Assembly (NCBI RefSeq): GCF_964204865.1
Contig: NC_135258.1
Span: 16,793,001-16,857,000 of the forward strand
Length of the DNA: 64,000 nucleotides
From: Styela clava
Lineage: Eukaryota > Chordata > Ascidiacea > Stolidobranchia > Styelidae
Reading direction: 5' to 3'
The notes beneath the pieces were generated by a model that saw only the letters and a list, made by a program, of their open reading frames with translations, was not told the DNA's origin and searched no databases. Below are positions 35,603 through 48,790 of the stretch, piece after piece. Position numbers and translations under genes: made by a program. The number at the start of each line of letters is the position of its first letter. The first letter of the stretch is position 1.

Positions 35603-38600
35603 ATGAAAGATTCTAACGACGGCATATTTCCGACCAGGTTGGGCGATAGTCATCACAACGACGTTGAAATTTATGTTAGCCACCAGCAACAAGTTCCTTC
35701 ACATCTGTATGAATACCCTTCAAATCCGAATAACAACAACAATAATTGCGTGGGACAAATAGCACCTTGCCAGCAGAGCCTGTACTCATATGGGGCCCCG
35801 TTTCCTGCAAAGGTGTCTCAAATTCCTCAGCATGGCATGCAGCAAACGCCCTGCTACGAATTACGATGCCGTGACCCAGTTGATATGACGCCTTATGGAC
35901 ATTTTCATAATTATCGAAAATTTACTCCTGAAAGTTTTGTGCCTTTGTCCTCGGAGGAAATTTTCTATGATGCTAATTATCATTCGAGTCATGGAGCCCA
36001 GTATCACGACCACTCGGCCTCTGCTGGCAACAGCAATTTCGCGGTTGGTTTCCGCCCCACGTCCACCGCTTTAGATTTTAATTACAAATTTACGCATGGC
36101 AACAAGTTCTATCCGGGCCCACAACCTTTTGGAGAATTCTATCCGTATATGCGACCACATGGAATTCCGCAACACATGGAAATACCATACGATACCGAAT
36201 TTGTTTGCAAATGGCTTCTGCCCGTCACTCTAATTCACGAAGAACAGAAAAAGCCTTCCGCTATTCAACAACAACCATGCAATATGGTATTCGTTAGCAT
36301 GATGGACTTGGTTACTCACATAACGATAAGCCATATTGGAGGACCAGAGCAAGTTGATCACACATGCTACTGGCAAGATTGTGCAAGAGGAAAAAAGGCA
36401 TTCAAAGCAAAGTACAAACTTGTAAATCACACCCGAGTACATACCGGAGAAAAGCCCTTTGCGTGCCCGTTTCCAGGCTGCGGAAAAATGTTTGCTCGCA
36501 GTGAAAACTTGAAAATTCACAAACGAATTCACACAGGTATGTATTATGCATTTATTAAATAGTTTGTTATTGTAATCATTTGCTTTTTGACTATTTCCTT
36601 CGCAAGATTCCTTTTCTTTGCAAGATTCATTTTGCTGAATTCTTCCATAACTGAAGTACAATCTCTAACATTATCGAAACATAATCATGCAGTTGTCACC
36701 ACAGACCAGGTGTGAAGCGTTATTAAATCAATTACGCAGCCTCGTATTTCCCCAATGGCAATGACATTTTAGCAACTTTTATGATCAGTAAACGGTAAGA
36801 GAAGCTATTAATGATGTTCTGAAATGTTTTATCCCAACTTTTTTCTTTTGTTTATATTCCTTGTTATCAATCACATTGTAAAGTAATAATTGATTTGTTA
36901 TTTGCAAATTGTATAACAAACAAACGGAATCGATTTTTCTTAATTCTCGCTTTTCCGTACCCGTCTTGCGTGATTCTCTCGGGCACTGTCGTTTTACATA
37001 ACTTTTGTTAAATAAAGCATCACATTGAAAATCTTGTTTTGAATGAAAACCCACAAGCATATATACCTTGATCACACTATTATACAATGTTAAAAAAATC
37101 ATCATACTTTAATAGCTAATATTTCCTTCGTTTTGAGACCAACAGAAATAAATAAATTTAAACGCAAGCATGGAGCAGTAAGAGTGAACTAAAACTTGTC
37201 GCTGCAGAATTTTTGTAACATACTATTAACACGACCGTAGTTATGTAATAACTTGTTTCGCCTTCAAATTTATTTCACTTTAGTTAGGTGTGTCATGTCA
37301 CTAAAAAATTGCCATCTTATTATTATATTTTGCGACTTCATATGCTAGCAGCACATAAGGTTTTGTTACAGTTGGCTGCGTTTTAACTCATTTGAAAATA
37401 ATGATAATTTGCTGATAAGTGGTTTGTAGGTTTAAAATGAACTTGTTAAATAATTATTTATTCATTTAGGTGAGCGTCCATTTACCTGCACCTTTCCTGG
37501 ATGTGATCGAAGATTCGCCAACAGCTCTGACAGAAAGAAGCATAGTCATGTTCATACTTCTGACAAACCGTACACGTGTAAGGTATGTACTGTAGACGTC
37601 TATTTTTTGTTTGTTTATTATTTTCGACTCTGAAGTTTGGGATTGATACGGTCGGTAAAAATTGTTTCTGGTATGGCTTAGTACTTCCTTTGTCAGCTCA
37701 TCATTGATTTTAGAGTTTAAATTCAATGTTTTATTGTCACATTTTTGGAATTGTTTATAAATCGTCCACAGGAGCTTTTGATGTTATGACATAATTTCAT
37801 TCATGTGTGTTGAAATTTTTATATTTGTTCGGCAAAAATGTTATTCAAGTGCTCTATTCGCTCCACGCGTACGAGGTAATTGAATTAACCGAGAGAATTT
37901 TCAACATATTTCAGATCGGTTCGGCCATTTTGTATTTATATACATTTGAATATTCATAACGCAGTTTCATAAATTACTTTCTATTCCCGATTTAGATAAA
38001 GGGATGTGATAAAAATTACACTCATCCAAGTTCATTACGTAAACACATGAGACTTCACGAAGCTCAGGGAGACGTAACTAATCAAGAAGAACAAGACATG
38101 ACATCGGTAATTCTTTACCAACCGGCTCCACCCCCTTCATCGGACAGTAATAATAACATTTCAAATGCGCCATACACATATTCCCAAACACGGATAACAA
38201 CTTTAGACACTGAAATAACCAATGGCCAAAATGCAACATTTGTTTCCTCAAACGAATCCAATGTCGTGTTGCCATATTTACCAAATCCAAATGGAAGTAC
38301 TAAAATTGCAATACCGAAGCCAGAGTTTCCGCCATCGATAGTCAATCCCTTATGTTCTCCTCCAACTTCAATGAACGATGTTAACAAACCCATGCATACC
38401 CCAGCACCTTGGACTGCAGTCACACCCTCATCACGACCAAATGATTGGTACATGTACCAGAGTCAAAGACTGGGAGGTATGCCAACTCCACCGAGCGAAG
38501 AAAGAAATCACAGGAAAGATGATTATTACAAGAATTTTGGCGAAAAACGAGAAAATAACTTGAATCCTATTCAACAACAACAACAATCAGGTTGTGATAT

Positions 38601-38613
38601 TTATGTATCGTAA
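35603..38613 (+). CDS. ZIC: Zic-family C2H2 zinc-finger transcription factor
   Basis: Nuclear DNA-binding regulator of early patterning; in ascidians the family includes the muscle determinant macho-1 and ZicL. Exons 35603-36536, 37470-37582 and 37996-38613 join to 554 codons plus TAA. The N-terminus is low-complexity (QQQ, an Asn run). Five fingers follow: ZF1 from C202 with the wide Zic-type gap to C226 (CKWLLP...[14 protein letters not shown]), GGPEQ linker, ZF2 C255-H280 ([20 protein letters not shown]), ZF3 C288-H310 ([16 protein letters not shown]), ZF4 C318-H340 ([14 protein letters not shown]), ZF5 C348-H370 ([10 protein letters not shown]). Introns fall after ZF3's HTG and after KPYTCK, as in vertebrate Zic genes. 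The C-terminal NDWYM recalls the NEWYV end of vertebrate Zics but is internal here. Whether it is macho-1 (Zic-r.a) or ZicL (Zic-r.b) cannot be settled by eye. Confidence 0.95.
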
Positions 38614-40100
38614 CCGTATAGGTAGTGTTTTCCACTACAGTATTGTCCCTGTTCCCGAGACTAATGTGCAATGGCTGTTGTAAGGTCTCTATTACTTCGT
38701 TCGGCTTTTCGCGACCGTTTGGCGACTTTCAACATCCGTGCATCTCCAAACATACGGTGCGTTGGTTAATTAACGTTACTAATACTTGCAGAAGACAACA
38801 GCAGAGAACAGAGTGTCCGATCCTGGCTATGTGGCTCACTATAACTGGGCTCAGTCGAATAACCAGTAACCTTTGGTATACAATTTAACCACTGATGGAC
38901 AGGTTTGATGTTTATATACAGTATTTTTGTTCCGACTTGGTTACAACCTGTAGTATTAACCCGCTGTAACCATATACATTTGCCTGCCATTAATTTGCTA
39001 GTATTTGATTAGCAGTTATATCTGAATAATGCCATCGCCAGATAATATTGATTCTCATTAATTCTTCTAGTTGGTATTTACGGATTTAACTTAGGTTTTA
39101 TTTTGTTTGTCTTGATGTTTTTTAAACAGCACGTTTGATATTTTGGATACAATTCACCATGCACCATTTCACTATGTTTGCTGAGACCTACATGAGCTTG
39201 AATATAGCAAGTATTAGGGATCGATATATTCGATTTATCTTTTTTGGTTCTCTATCTAATTGTAGGAATGATGCATAACAGCTTTTTAACACACAAGCTA
39301 GTTATTTCACGATTAAGTGTATTTTTTTTGGTTATACACTTTGTACACTTGTATTCAACACTCAACGACAAAACTATTTTTTTTTCGTTTTTTATTTTTT
39401 TGATTATCACATATTTTTTTTCATTTTTGTGCCTTTACAATAATTAAAGTCGCCAAAACCGTTTGATGCCATTTTGCGGCCTAGAATATATTTTCTTGTC
39501 ATCATTTTTATTACTCTGATGTTTTGATTATGGTTGTTCCATCAAAATTACGGGATCGTATATTTATCTTAGTCAACTCTTCTTTTTCACAATTTCACTG
39601 CTTTTCTCAATTTTCCCTACACTCCGGCGTTTTAAACTTGTTTCATTAGCATTATAAAACAGTCCAACAAGGACAAGTTGAGCTATAATATATATAAATA
39701 TGATGCTTCTATAATTGTTTTTGTAAATTTATTCGTTATTATATATGTTCCATATTAATGCAAAATGCCTTAGGTCATTCCTGAATAGAACAATTTTTTT
39801 GAATTGTTGCTCGCAATCCTTTCTAAAGGACATAAATTGAAGATTTCAAATGAAAATTGTGATAAATACCGTTTTTGCCTAGATATCTTGCCTTTATGCG
39901 ATCATTGTTATAAACTTTGCCTTAATTTTGAGATATTATTGTGATCGCCATTTGCAATTTCATATATTCTCCCAGTAATATTTGCTATTTTTTGCATTTC
40001 ATATTGTGCCCCTGTTTTATTCTTATTCTTTGTTAAATATTAATTTCGCAAATACAATAGAGCTTGTGAGTCGATAAGGCTATTTTACATGAAAAGTTCC
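38614..40100 (+). other. Probable Zic 3' untranslated region and downstream
   Basis: T-rich sequence with many oligo-T runs after the Zic stop and no coding stretch, except a short open piece at about 38792-38871 behind a good-looking acceptor. The poly(A) site is not clear; no canonical AATAAA stands out close by. Confidence 0.4.
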
Positions 40101-41597
40101 ACACAAATACTCGATCTAAAGTGAGTTATGATTTATGAATTCGACAAATATTATCGGTGTAAATCTAAAACAAAATGGCATTATTGAACTGAAAACGGAA
40201 ATGTCCTTCTTGTGAGTAACTGATTGTTCATTCGGTTAATTGCTTAAAAATTTAGAACATGGAAATCTCGAAATAACGAGGCGGATTGGAGCTGGAATAC
40301 CTGATGAGAAATTGAAATATTTCCGTTGTTACAAATCAAAATGGCTGCTGTGAGATATAAATACAACATTTAATATTTCTGAAGGCTTCGAGATCGTTTC
40401 AGAAAAGTTGTTTACGCTTTCTTATGAGTTGTAATAATTGTTGTATAATGCGATTTTCCACAGAGCTAAAGCGTCAGAAAGCGAACTCATTAAAATGCAA
40501 AGCCCGTGATGAATCAATGTTGGCACATTTTCTCTTCTGTTAAAAAAAGTAAACGTAATAGAGTTTTGTGGTAACTCGTCAGTAGCTCTACTACTACTGG
40601 TGGCATTTCGTTGGTTAACCAAAGATGTTCTTAATACCAAGCAAGGTATCGCGGATTTATATCCACAGGCCATGTTCAGAGGAAATAATATACCTCATCA
40701 TTTCATATGATTCAGTTTAACCGAAATAACAGGCAATTTTTAAAAGTGTAGCTTGCTCGCTATTGTGCTCCGAAAACTACACTTCCTTTTTATTATTCCG
40801 CTTAAACGCACAATTATAAGTGAAAGATAATAAAATGAACAGACCGGATAAAGAAAGAAGGCCGGTTTTGAAATTATCGCCCTCTCAGCGGGAGATCCCA
40901 AGCGCATAAAGGAAGCAAATATCCCCGATGAATAAATTGGTTTTACGATTCGTTTATTGAACTGTAATGGCACAATGGGGTCAAGGCACCCGCCATTTTG
41001 ATGCCCTAACTTCATCAGCAATGGATGAGTCGATACTTATATGAAGAAAAAACGGCCTTCAAAAGCAGAATGATATCTTAGTTGAAAATATTCGAAGCAG
41101 GACCGAAAATAAAACTTGTTTGAAGTCATGCATACATCATCAACAGTTCAAGCGTGACTAAGACAACCCAATATTTGCGTAGGGAATTATCCTAGAACTC
41201 TAAAGTAAAGTTATTTTATGTGACAACGCCTACTATCAGGAAAATTTCAAATATGCTTTCAGTTATTGTTATCCTTGATCATGGTTTGCCAATATATTGT
41301 TAACCATTCAATTATTTTCGCCATTCATTAATTTGTTGAAAATTAAAAAGATTGCTACGACGCTTACAATCGACTCTAATTGACCCAATCCCGGGCGTGT
41401 AATAGGTATCACATATACATTCCTCATTTTGGTTCAATTTGAGCAAATTATAGAGCAAAATATTTTTTGTTTAGAAGTAGCGTTGCGTGAACAAAAATAT
41501 TTTTCAATATGATTGCATGAATGTACACGCAATAAAAATAATCGATAAAAAAGGCAAAGGAGACGAAAATAAGATCGAGGTAGTTGGTAGTTGAACT

Positions 41598-41645
41598 ATG
41601 TATGTCTGAAGAAGTCTGACCTTGGTCAGACGAAACGTTACAGAA
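41598..41645 (+). repeat. Hairpin tail motif, possibly from a Penelope-like element
   Basis: CTGAAGAA precedes a perfect 8-bp stem (GTCTGACC/GGTCAGAC, TT loop) followed directly by GAAACGTTACAG. This order is frequent near the 3' ends of Penelope-like retroelements and superficially resembles a hammerhead core (CUGANGA, stem, GAAA), but with one extra A. No reverse transcriptase is nearby. Confidence 0.35.
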
Positions 41646-44169
41646 ATATATTTGTGTTAGTGTGCAGCAAGACTCTTGAATCACTTGTAAAATAGGTGTT
41701 GTAAATAGGAGTTGTAAATAGGATTGTAACTAGTCGCCTACTGGCCCGAATCTGTCACAAATTTCAACCATTAAAATTCGCATGCGATCGAAATCCATAA
41801 AAAAATATCATTTCTCTGGTAGTCGTAACTCAAAATATTTGCGTCGTTCTTCATAATACCCCAGTATTCAGCGTTGTTACTTGTTTCATTACTAAACAAC
41901 TTGAATATATTCTGAAAAAAAATTTGGAAGAAATATTAGATCTATACAAGATTTTGTTGTCTCAAATTCATTTGTAAGATATTAAGATCGTATCTAACAA
42001 TGCCAGAAATGAGTCCTATTTGTTGCGCAATGCTCGCTGGCCGCGTTTGTCAAATCCATAACAACATCCAAGTCCAAAATATTTCAATCGGGAGTTGGGT
42101 TTCTGTTGTTTCCGAATCGGTTAGGAGAAAGTTCACTTGTACAGGGGGATTTCATATAATTATATATATATATATCGATAATCTATTCGTGATTCATTCT
42201 CACAATGAAAATTATTGTAATAATATTAAAATCGTCATTTGAATTTTATATCATGAGTTTTATTATTATTAGTTTTATATTGAAAATAAAAAATAAGAGG
42301 TTGAAAATGACGTATAAGATAAAAATGTATGCAAAACTTTCGCTTTGTTACTGACTATCGCCCAAAGACAAATATGCACAGATCTTTGCGGAATCGGTTA
42401 AATGATATGCAATTCTAATGTTGGTGGAATATTCGTGGCATCGCCACCTCACATTAAGTTAATAGCAAAATCAAACATTTAGGGCAAATGTCTTTCTGAT
42501 CTCAATAATTACCGATGACGATTGCTTTGGCAGCTGTCGATTATACGCTAAATAAAACCACCAATATTTAACAAATGATTCATTCATTATTATCATCACA
42601 TTTGCTTCGTATTTATTTATTTTTTAACAAAGTTATTTTTAGACTGATATAAAACAATAAAAATTGAAAATTTGGGGATTTCCACATTTATTAGTCTGCT
42701 TTGTTGTCACTGATTGCACTCATTTACTAAGTCTTCTGTTGAAATCATTTCTGTCGTCAAACGGACTCTTGAAAGCAAACCCGCCTTCGTAAATTATCCA
42801 ACAAAATTTTTTTTAAAACAACAGATTTTTGCCTAAAGTGCACGTCCAGTTTGTCCTATTTAAAAAATAAGTTGAATATGTAGCGAATTATCTATTGTGG
42901 CCGAGCTTAGCCACACCTTCATGAATATCTTTATGTCGTGATTTGTTGGGGCGCTTAATACTTGGTGAGTTTCGTGATTATAACTTATAGCAATGTTATC
43001 GTCCAAGCGTAAAAGGCATATCAAGACAGGAACTACCCAGTTTTGCTTACGTCATCGACAAAGTGGCATTTAATCTTCGATACGTTCAAATCGGACACGG
43101 TCTTACGGATTACTACAGTCGTCCATTTCTATACATGTAATATAACGTACCACTACCAGTGAATTCCGCTGACAAACACTATTGTAAGTCTTGTCTATTT
43201 TGAAATATACCTTTAGTATAATATCAGGGCATGTCCAAAATATGAATTTGATTCAGATCTTATGCACTTGAAATGCCAATGCAGGTGGCATTACAGCTAC
43301 GAGACGGCCAACAATTTGTTTTTACGTTTCCTATCCACCTAAATGACATTGAGCATACTGGCTTTTAAAGAAATACTAAGTAGAGATTTCTTAAAATTAT
43401 CATATCAGTCTCAAGTTTTACCTGCCTCAGTGTATAAAACATGATACTTATTTAATGAGCCAGCTGATTTAGTGTATTTCAATTTCGACGACTTTACATT
43501 TCTGCTGAACTTCGTACCTGGTTTAGAGCTGCAGCTTTCTGTTCAACAAATAAACATAGTATATCACAGCGGTGTCGTAATTATAAAATACACGGCTGTC
43601 ACACTTCGACATTATTATTTCGGGCGTTCGTGCATTCAGCATTTAAAAAAATTATAACTGTAATTTATAATCACGAGGCACTTTTTTCATGCGTTATCAT
43701 GGGAGTTGGTTGAAGTTAGGGCGCAGCAGAAAATTAAGAACAATTACTTTTGCGGCATTATATTGATTTAGCTTTTCTTATGATCATGTGATACATATTG
43801 AAGTACATGAAATTCAAAATTTGCTGTACCCTTATATTTTACTATTTAGTATTTTGGTTGCATACAGTGAACTAATTAAGTTTTTATTCTCGAATTCTAA
43901 TATATGATCACAACAAATAATTCTAATTGATCACCTTTGAGTGATAAAACTGAATGTTTTATAGCTACTTTTTGTGATTCCTAATACTGCAATCCCTGCG
44001 TTTTCGTTTATTGGTTAACAAGGTTCATCAATTTTCGTGTTGAAATAAATGCTGTTAATTTAGTGCAGCTTTGTGGTTTCCCTTTGACGATCTACTAAAA
44101 TTTTCTTTGTCACGTGGGCGGCTCTTGCTCCAGATTACAGGACGGTGTGTTCATTGGACTAAATGTACA

Positions 44170-44270
44170 TATGGATCGTTTTTTTTATTCTATCTTTTTT
44201 TCGACCACTTGTTATTAAGAAATCTCTATTCTCTTTTATTAATGGGTCAATTGCTTTGAAATTTTCAGTA
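44170..44270 (-). repeat. Fragment of the AATTTCAAAGCAATTG repeat family
   Basis: The minus strand carries TGAAAATTTCAAAGCAATTG and an AAAAGAGAA-type segment, also seen at 48510-48540, 48700-48760 and (inverted) 52474-52530. Non-coding dispersed repeat of unknown class. Confidence 0.5.
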
Positions 44271-44756
44271 ACTACAAATTGTTGTTGTGTTTTTCTATTC
44301 TTATTTTATGAATATTATGAGATATGATATTTTATCCAAAATTTCGATTTATTATTTTTTTAATGGGAATTTTGAATCATATTTATTTTGTTTCGTTTGT
44401 ATTTTTCATTAGAATACCCTCGCAAAGCTGTGAAACTATGGCAAAATGACGCGTTTTGACAGGGGCACAGCACGCGGACGAAATAGTATTTCCATAAAAG
44501 GGAGAAAACGTTTTTTCCTTCGTTTTTTTTTCCTCCACCCACTGCTGGGCCATGGACACATTTCCAAGTGGGAAACAAGCCTATTAAAAATTGCTGAAAG
44601 TTATTGTAGATATTGAAAAGTTTAGTTTAATTATAGTCAAAATTGTTATTGTATTAACAATAAATAAAGCTGCTGATTTTCATTCTTATTATAAAGTGAA
44701 AGTATTTATTATTGCAAAACGAGTCTGGTTTTTCTTGTAGTTTTTCCCTTGACATG

Positions 44757-44830
44757 AGAAAGTTAGTGGGCCACAGAATTTTTATGTAACGAAAGTGGGC
44801 CACTAAAGAAAAAGGTTGAGATCCACTGTC
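44757..44830. repeat. hAT-like terminal fragment
   Basis: Two GTGGGCCAC(A/T) blocks followed by AAAAGGTTGAGATCCACTG, which inverted reads CAGTGGATCTCAACC, close to the CAGTGGTTCTCAACC start of many hAT elements. The other end was not found. A similar AGCGGTTCTCAAACTTTC start is at about 45531. Confidence 0.35.
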
Positions 44831-44924
44831 CTAGATATTGTAAGTTGATATTTATAACCATCATTCATAATAAAATCGCCATTATTAATGCTTTATTTAT
44901 GTCGCTTGATGTCATTGTTGAGCT

Positions 44925-44959
44925 CACACACATACACACACTCTCTCTCTCTCTCTCTT
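44925..44959 (+). repeat. CA/CT microsatellite
   Basis: An imperfect CA run joined to about nine CT units. Confidence 0.9.
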
Positions 44960-46468
44960 CACCATAGTTGTAGTGAATATAGTGTTTCTCTCACGACCGA
45001 TTTGCTACGATTCAGTGGGACTGTACTACGTCATCGTTTTGCTATATCTTGAAGCTTAGCGAATCGGATTTCGTTTTTTTATTTATTTGCGTATTTGGAA
45101 GGGTTTTATTAATGGAAATTGGAGTAGTTTGGTAGTGGCAGATCCTGTTCTGTGATTGCCTTTATTGGGTATTAATTTATACCTGAACTCCAAACAATCA
45201 TAACAGGATTATAGCACAGTAGTAAAAAATTAGATATTCCCCGTGCATACAGAAGAACTGGTACTGTTTTTTTTAAACTTATTTCTTATCTAGTCAGTCT
45301 CTCATCCAAGATACTAGACATATAGCTGACTACAATTGATAAATATCGGAATCCCATTTACTTGTTGAATAAGCAATGAAACGAATCAAAGTTAAATAGC
45401 ATGCTATGTGCCCACACTGAAGTTTTCATGGAATAAATTCTAGTCAACCCCAAGTCATATCTTTGAATGACAAATTAACTTTGCATCATTTTAGCTGTTC
45501 AATTGAAATTAGAAATATTTTCAGGAACCAAGCGGTTCTCAAACTTTCATGATCTATAACCAGCTGCTATTAAATGAAAAAAACTGATTTTTTTTATTTA
45601 ACAGCTTTTCATCAGTTATTTTATTTGCCACACTTTTTATTAGTCTGATAGTCCAAGTTTGTTGATTCTCAGTCTTTTTTTATAGTGCCGTTAACTCCAG
45701 TTCTACCTTTTAGTCAGAATATTATTTAATTTCTTTATATCGCTTTTGCTGCCAAGCCCTATTTGACATTTTTCCGAAGTTTGAGAGTCATGTTTTTTAA
45801 CTGACTATATTTTTAAAACCGTTACCGCCACAAAAAAAAATGAAAGTTGTTTAGTTTTTTCAGAGCTATCTAATGTTCGGATTATTTGTTTTGAAGATAA
45901 ACGTAAATTCCCCGTATAAACGTAAAAGGGATTAATAGTGCCGTTTTCTTAAAAAAACAAACAAACAATAAATTATATATGACAGTTGGTAACCAAGTTT
46001 TTCACTTTTCCATACATGAAAAATCTCATGATGTTTGCAATTGAATTTTTCGAGCAACGAAGCGGTAAAGTTTGCAAAACTTGCTACTTTTTTTGCCTGT
46101 GATGCCGTCGAACGACGCTCTGACGCACCTATGTTACGTCATGGTGATGATCGTGCGTTGTTGCGTAAATACAACGTGACAACTTGTTGAAACCTCACTC
46201 TGAAATGAGTTTGCCAATCCCATGCCAATTGCCAGTAAATGCCAACTCTACAAGAAATATCATGATTGCGTGCAATGTTCGGATCGAGAATCTCGACGAA
46301 CAAGAACCAAATATTTTTGCAGGGTTGTGATATGCCCTTTGCCCCGCATCATGTTCAGAATTATATCACGTTAAACTACATAATCGTTGACAGCACATTA
46401 TCATTGTCTACTGTTCCTTTACATCAATTTCCTGTTTATTTTCATTCACCCAAGTTTCGGTGCTCCTG

Positions 46469-46570
46469 TCCTGACGTATGCGCACCAAGATGTCGCATAA
46501 CCTGAACCCTAACCTGATGCACAACCTGAGTTCAAGTTGTGCGCCATCTTGGTACGCATACTTCAGGAGG
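46469..46570. mobile_element. Palindromic foldback/MITE, second copy
   Basis: Same design as 3495-3592: arms with GTATGCGCACCAAGATG on the left and its inverted counterpart on the right, around a loop containing CCTAACCTGATGCACAACC. A few substitutions per arm. Flanks share GGTGCTCCTG / CAGGAGGTCCC, extending the terminal repeats. Confidence 0.75.
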
Positions 46571-46915
46571 TCCCAAGTTTCGTTTATTTTTGTACGTTTT
46601 ATATTTTCTAGAGTTTGTGCAATATACAATTGCACAATATCTTATATTATAAATTATAAAGGAGTTGACATTATAAAGGAGTTGATACATACTGATATGC
46701 ATGGGCAATAAAAGTCGACTCCAACACAGACGAGCTCGCTATATCAGTTGAACCTGTACCTGGTTTGATGAAAAATGTACATTTGGATTTATGTATTTTG
46801 GTGCATCGATATTGAAGGTGTAGATGGAGTTCTTCAGTCGCCAAAAAAAAAATCAGGACCTAATTATAATCCAGATAGCAGGTACTGTTGTAAAAAAATA
46901 CAAATATATTTTTAG

Positions 46916-47383
46916 GTCCCATGTTTTAACAGACACAGAAGCTGCAAAATCATTAAACGACTTTATGAAAAGAGTTATAACAAAAAAAGAAAGCCTGCAA
47001 TAAATGCCAGTGGAATACCTAGATCTGAAATTGACATCTTAGAATACTTCAGGGATGCCATGTACAAAATTTGAAAAAAAAGAATATTCAAATGCTGCGG
47101 ACACGCAGAAGATGTCTGTTTCCGCTGCTCAATAATCGAATTTACTTTTTCTCATGTGTTCATCTACAGATTCTACAGAATACCTGTTTTCATTCAGCAT
47201 ATCTCCATTGAATTTTCCAAAAAGGCGAGTAAACATTCCAATAAAATTCAGTTTAATACAGTGGCGACAGATGCTCTTACTAGTCAATATTTCAGAAACT
47301 TTGTAATTCATATTGAAAATCGTTCTGATGAAGAATTATCAGATAACATGGATTATAGAACAAGTGATATCATATGGTATTAA
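46916..47383 (+). pseudogene. Unidentified open frame with one stop
   Basis: Behind an acceptor-like TATATTTTTAG, one frame stays open for about 155 codons except for a single TGA near 47072. It contains KRLYEKSYNKKRK, GIPRSEIDILEYFRDAM, CCGHAEDVCFRC and RFYRIPVFIQHI. I recognise no family. It may be an old transposon ORF, a pseudogene, or a gene with a small intron over the stop. Low confidence. Confidence 0.25.
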
Positions 47384-48269
47384 CGTGTTGGATCGGATGT
47401 TGTCATACACATTCGCAAAAAAGCTTTTGTCACACATGCATGGTGAATCATCATCCTTTTCTGCCAGGGGCCTCAAGAAACAACATCATAGCCTTTAAAC
47501 TTGTGTAACTTCCTCTAAGTCCAAAACATAGCTTTTCCCTGTTGTCTCTTGGTTTGTGTTTTTTTTAAACTTTGCTAAATTAGCTGATGCTAATAAAAAA
47601 AAGTTATGCTCTGTAATGAGTTTTATTTGAATTGAATTCACTGCTGACATCCCATACAACAACTGGCCCTATTATGTATTTGTAACATTGCATGACTGGA
47701 CTAAAATGAGGGCCCTTCGAAAAAGGTTGGTAATTTTATATGTAATATGAGGGTTGATCAGATTGTATAGTGGAAATAACCTGTGGAAGTAAGTATTTCG
47801 ACTGCGGTCGATATTGGTAACAAGTCACACCACGACACGGTTTGCCCATTAGGTTGAGTTTTTTTTAAATCCTTGCGCAGATAGGCAGAATCGCTGTGCA
47901 AGGAAGAACGCGTTAATGAACGAATCGAACATGTAAACAATTAAAAAAAAATAGGCTATCTTAATGCTTTTCACCTTATTCTGCGAGATAGAAACTTTGA
48001 ACGATAACATAAATAAAATAAAATTGAATTTTTTCTTGTATGTAGTATGTTGCTGACAGAAAACAAAGACACGCTTTTTAAAACAGTCAAATTTTACAGG
48101 TTGTCTCTGTTTCAGCTGTTTATGTGAGATACTGGAGATAAGAAAACTTTGGCACAATCTTTATACAGTTATATTGCTCTCTTCAGTTTTGTGATAAAAA
48201 TGTTTCAACGTGAATTGAAATACCAACTGATCTGAGTCACTTCTGTATTACCAGATCAGGTGTGACGGA

Positions 48270-48545
48270 CCGCCGTTCCCCATAAAAACCTCACACTTCG
48301 GCTGATCCCGAGAAAGACGAGATCCGCGGAAGCTCGCTGCGCAAGATATCCGCTGATATGAGTTCGCGGAACCGCGACAAAGTGGCAAATTTTAATGACG
48401 TCATACCACACAAAAGACGATTCCCATGCAGCACACAGAAATATGTGAAATAAATAAAAGTATAATAGCCTTCTAGCAAAAAATTCAATCTTCAACTTCT
48501 GAAAATTTCAAAGCAATTGGTCAAGTAGTTGAAGAGAAAAGCGAT
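48270..48545 (+). repeat. Dispersed non-coding repeat with TGACGTCA core
   Basis: Contains GCGGAACCGCGACAAAGTGG, TTTTAATGACGTCATACC, ACGATTCCCATGCAG and ends in TTTCAAAGCAATTGGTC..GAGAAAAGCG. Another copy is at about 60360-60560 (GGAACCGCCACAAAGTGCG, CCATGACGTCATCGC, ACGAATCCCATAG). Confidence 0.6.
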
Positions 48546-48589
48546 TTTTTTTCATAACGATACGAAGAAGAATACTAACAAGAACAACA

Positions 48590-48790
48590 ACAACAACATA
48601 ATAACACAAGAGAGCTATACTCAAATATATGGACACGTAGCGCCACCTAATTTTGATGACGTCATAGCAAAAATAAAAGTAATAGCCCTTCAGCAAAAGT
48701 TTACTCACTGAAAATTTCAAAGCAATTGGTCCAGTGATCAAAGAGAAAAGCGAAGCGAAGCGCCACACCGCCGAGAAGGCAAGAAAAATT
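48590..48790 (+). repeat. Second adjacent copy of the TGACGTCA-core repeat
   Basis: AGAGAGCTATACTCAAATAT, then GCGCCACCTAATTTTGATGA and TTTCAAAGCAATTGGTCCAG..AGAGAAAAGCG. A further short relative of its start (GAGAGCGATGCTCAAATATA) is at 48880-48900, and an inverted one at about 52940-52970. Confidence 0.6.

Larger units (their letters stand above)
40100..44756. other. Gene-poor AT-rich region
   Basis: No convincing exon on either strand; the short open frames lack recognisable motifs or consistent splice signals. A perfect hairpin (GTCTGACC-TT-GGTCAGAC) with element-like flanks is at about 41612-41629. Confidence 0.4.

Noticed and set aside
36230..36661. 143-codon minus-strand open frame
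   Set aside because: Shadow of the Zic zinc-finger exon.
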